This document shows, piece after piece, positions 6,522 to 8,290 of a stretch of 8,290 nucleotides of DNA. The stretch spans positions 1-8,290 of the forward strand of contig JAJZGM010000047.1 in the NCBI GenBank assembly GCA_021828525.1. The letters run 5' to 3'. The stretch is from Nitrospirota bacterium (GTDB lineage: Bacteria > Nitrospirota > Leptospirillia > Leptospirillales > Leptospirillaceae). Positions within the stretch are counted from its first letter, which is position 1. Each line of letters starts with the position of its first letter. The notes under the pieces are model-generated. The model was not told the DNA's origin, did not search any database, and saw nothing but the letters and a program-made list of their open reading frames with translations. The translations under genes and the position numbers were made by a program.

Positions 6522-6547
6522 AGGAGGAACCGAACGGGAGACCTCCT
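6522..6547 (+). promoter_or_regulatory. Translation-initiation region of the regulator with an AGGAGG/CCTCCT stem
   Basis: AGGAGG (6522-6527) is complementary to CCTCCT (6542-6547), which ends just before the ATG at 6551. The 14-nt loop between them contains GGGAG (6536-6540), the Shine-Dalgarno motif that is properly spaced (10 nt) for that ATG. The strong AGGAGG is 23 nt from the start and too far to serve it directly. A fold that holds GGGAG in a loop could influence translation of the regulator; this is inference. Confidence 0.35.
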
Positions 6548-6550
6548 CCG

Positions 6551-8290
6551 ATGGGACGAAAGGCCGGAACCTCCGACAGGCTCCTCTCCTTCTTTCTTCT
6601 CGGGCCCCCCGAGATTCGTCTGGGGGCCGACCCCCTTCCCCCCCTTCCTTCGCGGAAGGCCTGGGCCCTTCTTGTCTTTCTTGCCGTCGAATCCTCCCAT
6701 CACCACGACCGGAAGGCCCTGGCCTCCCTCCTGTGGCCTGACGTCTCTCTTGAGAGGAGCCTTGCCTCCCTCCGCCAATCCCTTCTCGCGCTCCGGAGGA
6801 CCCTGGGGGACGAGCGCCTCTCTCCCCCCTTTCTCGAGGCGGGACCCCGCACGGTCGGCTTCAATCCGTCCGCTCCCCACCGGCTCGACCTTAACCTCCT
6901 TGAGGCCCCCCCTCCCGAATGCCGGATTCTTGAGGATCCCGAGGCCTGTGCCCGCTGCGCCGATTACCTCCGGATCGCGGCGGAGGGGATCCGGGGTCCC
7001 TTTCTCGAGGGCTTCGGCCTCCCGGGATGCGAGGAGTTCGAGGCCTGGGTCGAGGGGGTGCGGGAGCAGACCCGGACGCAGGCGGCCCGGACCATCGAAC
7101 GGCTGGTCAGGTTCAACGTCGGTGAAGGGGATCTTCCGGAGGCGATCCAGTTTGCCGCCCGGGGTCTCCGGATCGACCCCTTCGACGAGCGGGGGCACCG
7201 TCGTCTCATGCGCCTCCTCTTGGCCTCGGGAGACCGGCGGGCGGCCGAACTCCAGTTCGAGGCCTGCCGGAACCTTCTCGTCCGGGAGCTGGGGGTTCCC
7301 CCGGAGCCAGAAACCCTGGCGCTCTTGAAAGAGATCCGGGAAGGAGAAGGCCGGGGGGTAGAGCCTCCTGAGTCCCCCGACGGATCTCCGGAATGCTGTC
7401 CTGTGACCGTGCTGTTCTTCGACGGCCTCCAGGAGGCTCCCGGGAGAGTCGACACTGCCCCCCTTTCGGAGGGCTTCCGGCGGATTCTGGATCGGGTTCC
7501 GGACTTCGTCTCCCGCCGGGGAGGCGTCTTTGCTCCCTCCCATGGGGGAACCTTTATCTCCTGGTTCGGTCTCGGACACCTCCGGGAGGGGGCCGCCCGT
7601 CGGGCCGCCCGGACGGCACTCGAACTCGCAGATCTTTTCCGGAGGGAGACAGGAGCCTCCGTCCGCTCGGGACTCCACACCGGAACGGTGGTGGCGGAGG
7701 GACGCTCCGTTTCCGACTCTTCCGGGAGCGCGGAACGGATCGCCATGTCCCTGTGCATGCAGGCGGAACCAGGAGACCTCCTGCTCTCGGAATCGACCGC
7801 CACTCTTCTCGCCCACCAGTTCCGGCTCGAACAGGTCTTGGGGCTTCGGATACCGACCGGCGCGGGAACCGTCCACCGTCTTCTGGGACTCTCCGATCCG
7901 GACGCTCCGGACGGGGAGGAGGGGTCCCCGTCCCTCTCTGGCCGCGGACGGGAGCTTTCCCTGTTCCGGGATCGCTGGAGGTCGGGATGCGGAGGCGTCA
8001 TGGTTCTGGAGGGCCCGCCGGGTATCGGCAAGAGCCGGCTCGTCCGGGCCTTCGTAGACCTGGCCCGGACCGAGCCACCCCCGGACGGCCAGGAGGCGAC
8101 GATCCGGACGCTCGCCTGCCTCCCCCAATACAGCGACAGTCCCTTCTTTCCCCTCGTCCGGCTGATGAGGGATCTCATCGGGATTTGCTGGAATCAGGAG
8201 GAGTCGCTCTCCCGGACGAGGATCCAGGGCTATGTCCAGGCCCTGGGCCTTCCGGACCCCCGGCGGGCCCAGGAGACCCTGGAGGAGATC
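6551..8290 (+). CDS. BTAD-domain transcriptional regulator with degenerate cyclase domain and AAA/STAND ATPase (continues past right edge)
   Basis: An uninterrupted frame of 580 codons, open at the window end. Residues about 11-115 form a winged-helix DNA-binding domain of the SARP/OmpR-like type (FFLLGPPEIRLGADPLP, SRKAWALLVFLAVES, ALASLLWPD, SLRQSLLALRRTLGDE). Residues about 128-265 are a BTAD domain (FLEGFGLPGCEEFEAWVE, AARGLRIDPFDERGHRRLM, ACRNLLVRELGV). Residues about 284-447 resemble a class III adenylate/guanylate cyclase domain (VTVLFFDG, VRSGLHTGTVVAEG, AEPGDLLLSESTATLL). Residues from about 463 begin an AAA/STAND ATPase (GRGRELSLF, Walker A GPPGIGKS at 488-495, then FFPLVRLMRDLIG). 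Family relatives are usually over 900 residues with C-terminal TPR-like repeats. In the cyclase part the second metal-binding Asp and the Asn/Arg pair appear replaced (G333, R396, S400), so catalysis is unlikely. The ATG at 6551 is the first start after the in-frame TGA at 6494. Its divergent position suggests it controls the tss operon; the target and signal are unknown. Confidence 0.87.
   Translation, partial: MGRKAGTSDRLLSFFLLGPPEIRLGADPLPPLPSRKAWALLVFLAVESSHHHDRKALASLLWPDVSLERSLASLRQSLLALRRTLGDERLSPPFLEAGPRTVGFNPSAPHRLDLNLLEAPPPECRILEDPEACARCADYLRIAAEGIRGPFLEGFGLPGCEEFEAWVEGVREQTRTQAARTIERLVRFNVGEGDLPEAIQFAARGLRIDPFDERGHRRLMRLLLASGDRRAAELQFEACRNLLVRELGVPPEPETLALLKEIREGEGRGVEPPESPDGSPECCPVTVLFFDGLQEAPGRVDTAPLSEGFRRILDRVPDFVSRRGGVFAPSHGGTFISWFGLGHLREGAARRAARTALELADLFRRETGASVRSGLHTGTVVAEGRSVSDSSGSAERIAMSLCMQAEPGDLLLSESTATLLAHQFRLEQVLGLRIPTGAGTVHRLLGLSDPDAPDGEEGSPSLSGRGRELSLFRDRWRSGCGGVMVLEGPPGIGKSRLVRAFVDLARTEPPPDGQEATIRTLACLPQYSDSPFFPLVRLMRDLIGICWNQEESLSRTRIQGYVQALGLPDPRRAQETLEEI

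Noticed and set aside
6434..8128. Minus-strand open frame of 564 codons opposite the regulator gene
   Set aside because: The plus strand encodes consecutive recognisable domains throughout this stretch. The antisense translation is low-complexity, rich in Gly, Pro, Arg and Glu, and would begin inside the regulator's ATPase region.

Overview
The window carries most of a type VI secretion system (T6SS) sheath/baseplate operon on the minus strand. A divergent gene on the plus strand encodes a large multidomain regulator. The DNA is GC-rich (about 60% or more by eye), gene-dense and without mobile elements. A T6SS implies a diderm (Gram-negative) bacterium. Strong use of CGG (Arg), CTC (Leu) and ATC (Ile), together with a BTAD-type regulator, would fit a Nitrospirota/Leptospirillum-like or deltaproteobacterial-type genome. 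That is a guess from style and is not proven here.

Minus strand, in transcription order from about 6400 down to 1: tssB (small sheath subunit), tssC (large sheath subunit), hcp/tssD (inner tube), tssE (gp25-like baseplate), tssF and tssG (baseplate wedge), and the first 162 codons of tssH/clpV (sheath-recycling AAA+ ATPase), which runs off the left edge. The seven genes are tightly packed. Gaps are 31-69 nt, tssF/tssG overlap by 37 nt and tssG/tssH overlap as ATGA, so they read as one operon that builds the contractile tail. Membrane-complex genes (tssJ, tssK, tssL, tssM), tssA, vgrG and effectors are not in the window.

Plus strand, 6551 to the right edge: an open-ended reading frame of 580 codons. 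It encodes, in order, a winged-helix DNA-binding domain, a bacterial transcriptional activation (BTAD) domain, a class III nucleotide-cyclase-like domain whose catalytic residues appear lost, and the start of an AAA/STAND-type ATPase with a clear Walker A motif. It is probably the local regulator of the T6SS operon, although only position supports that link.

The 238-nt region between tssB and the regulator (6313-6550) holds an AT-rich island in otherwise GC-rich DNA. A 21-bp near-perfect palindrome (6424-6444) sits where candidate divergent promoters overlap. Three consecutive stem-loops follow in the presumed leader of the regulator mRNA. The most original elements of the window are this control region and the regulator with its degenerate cyclase domain.
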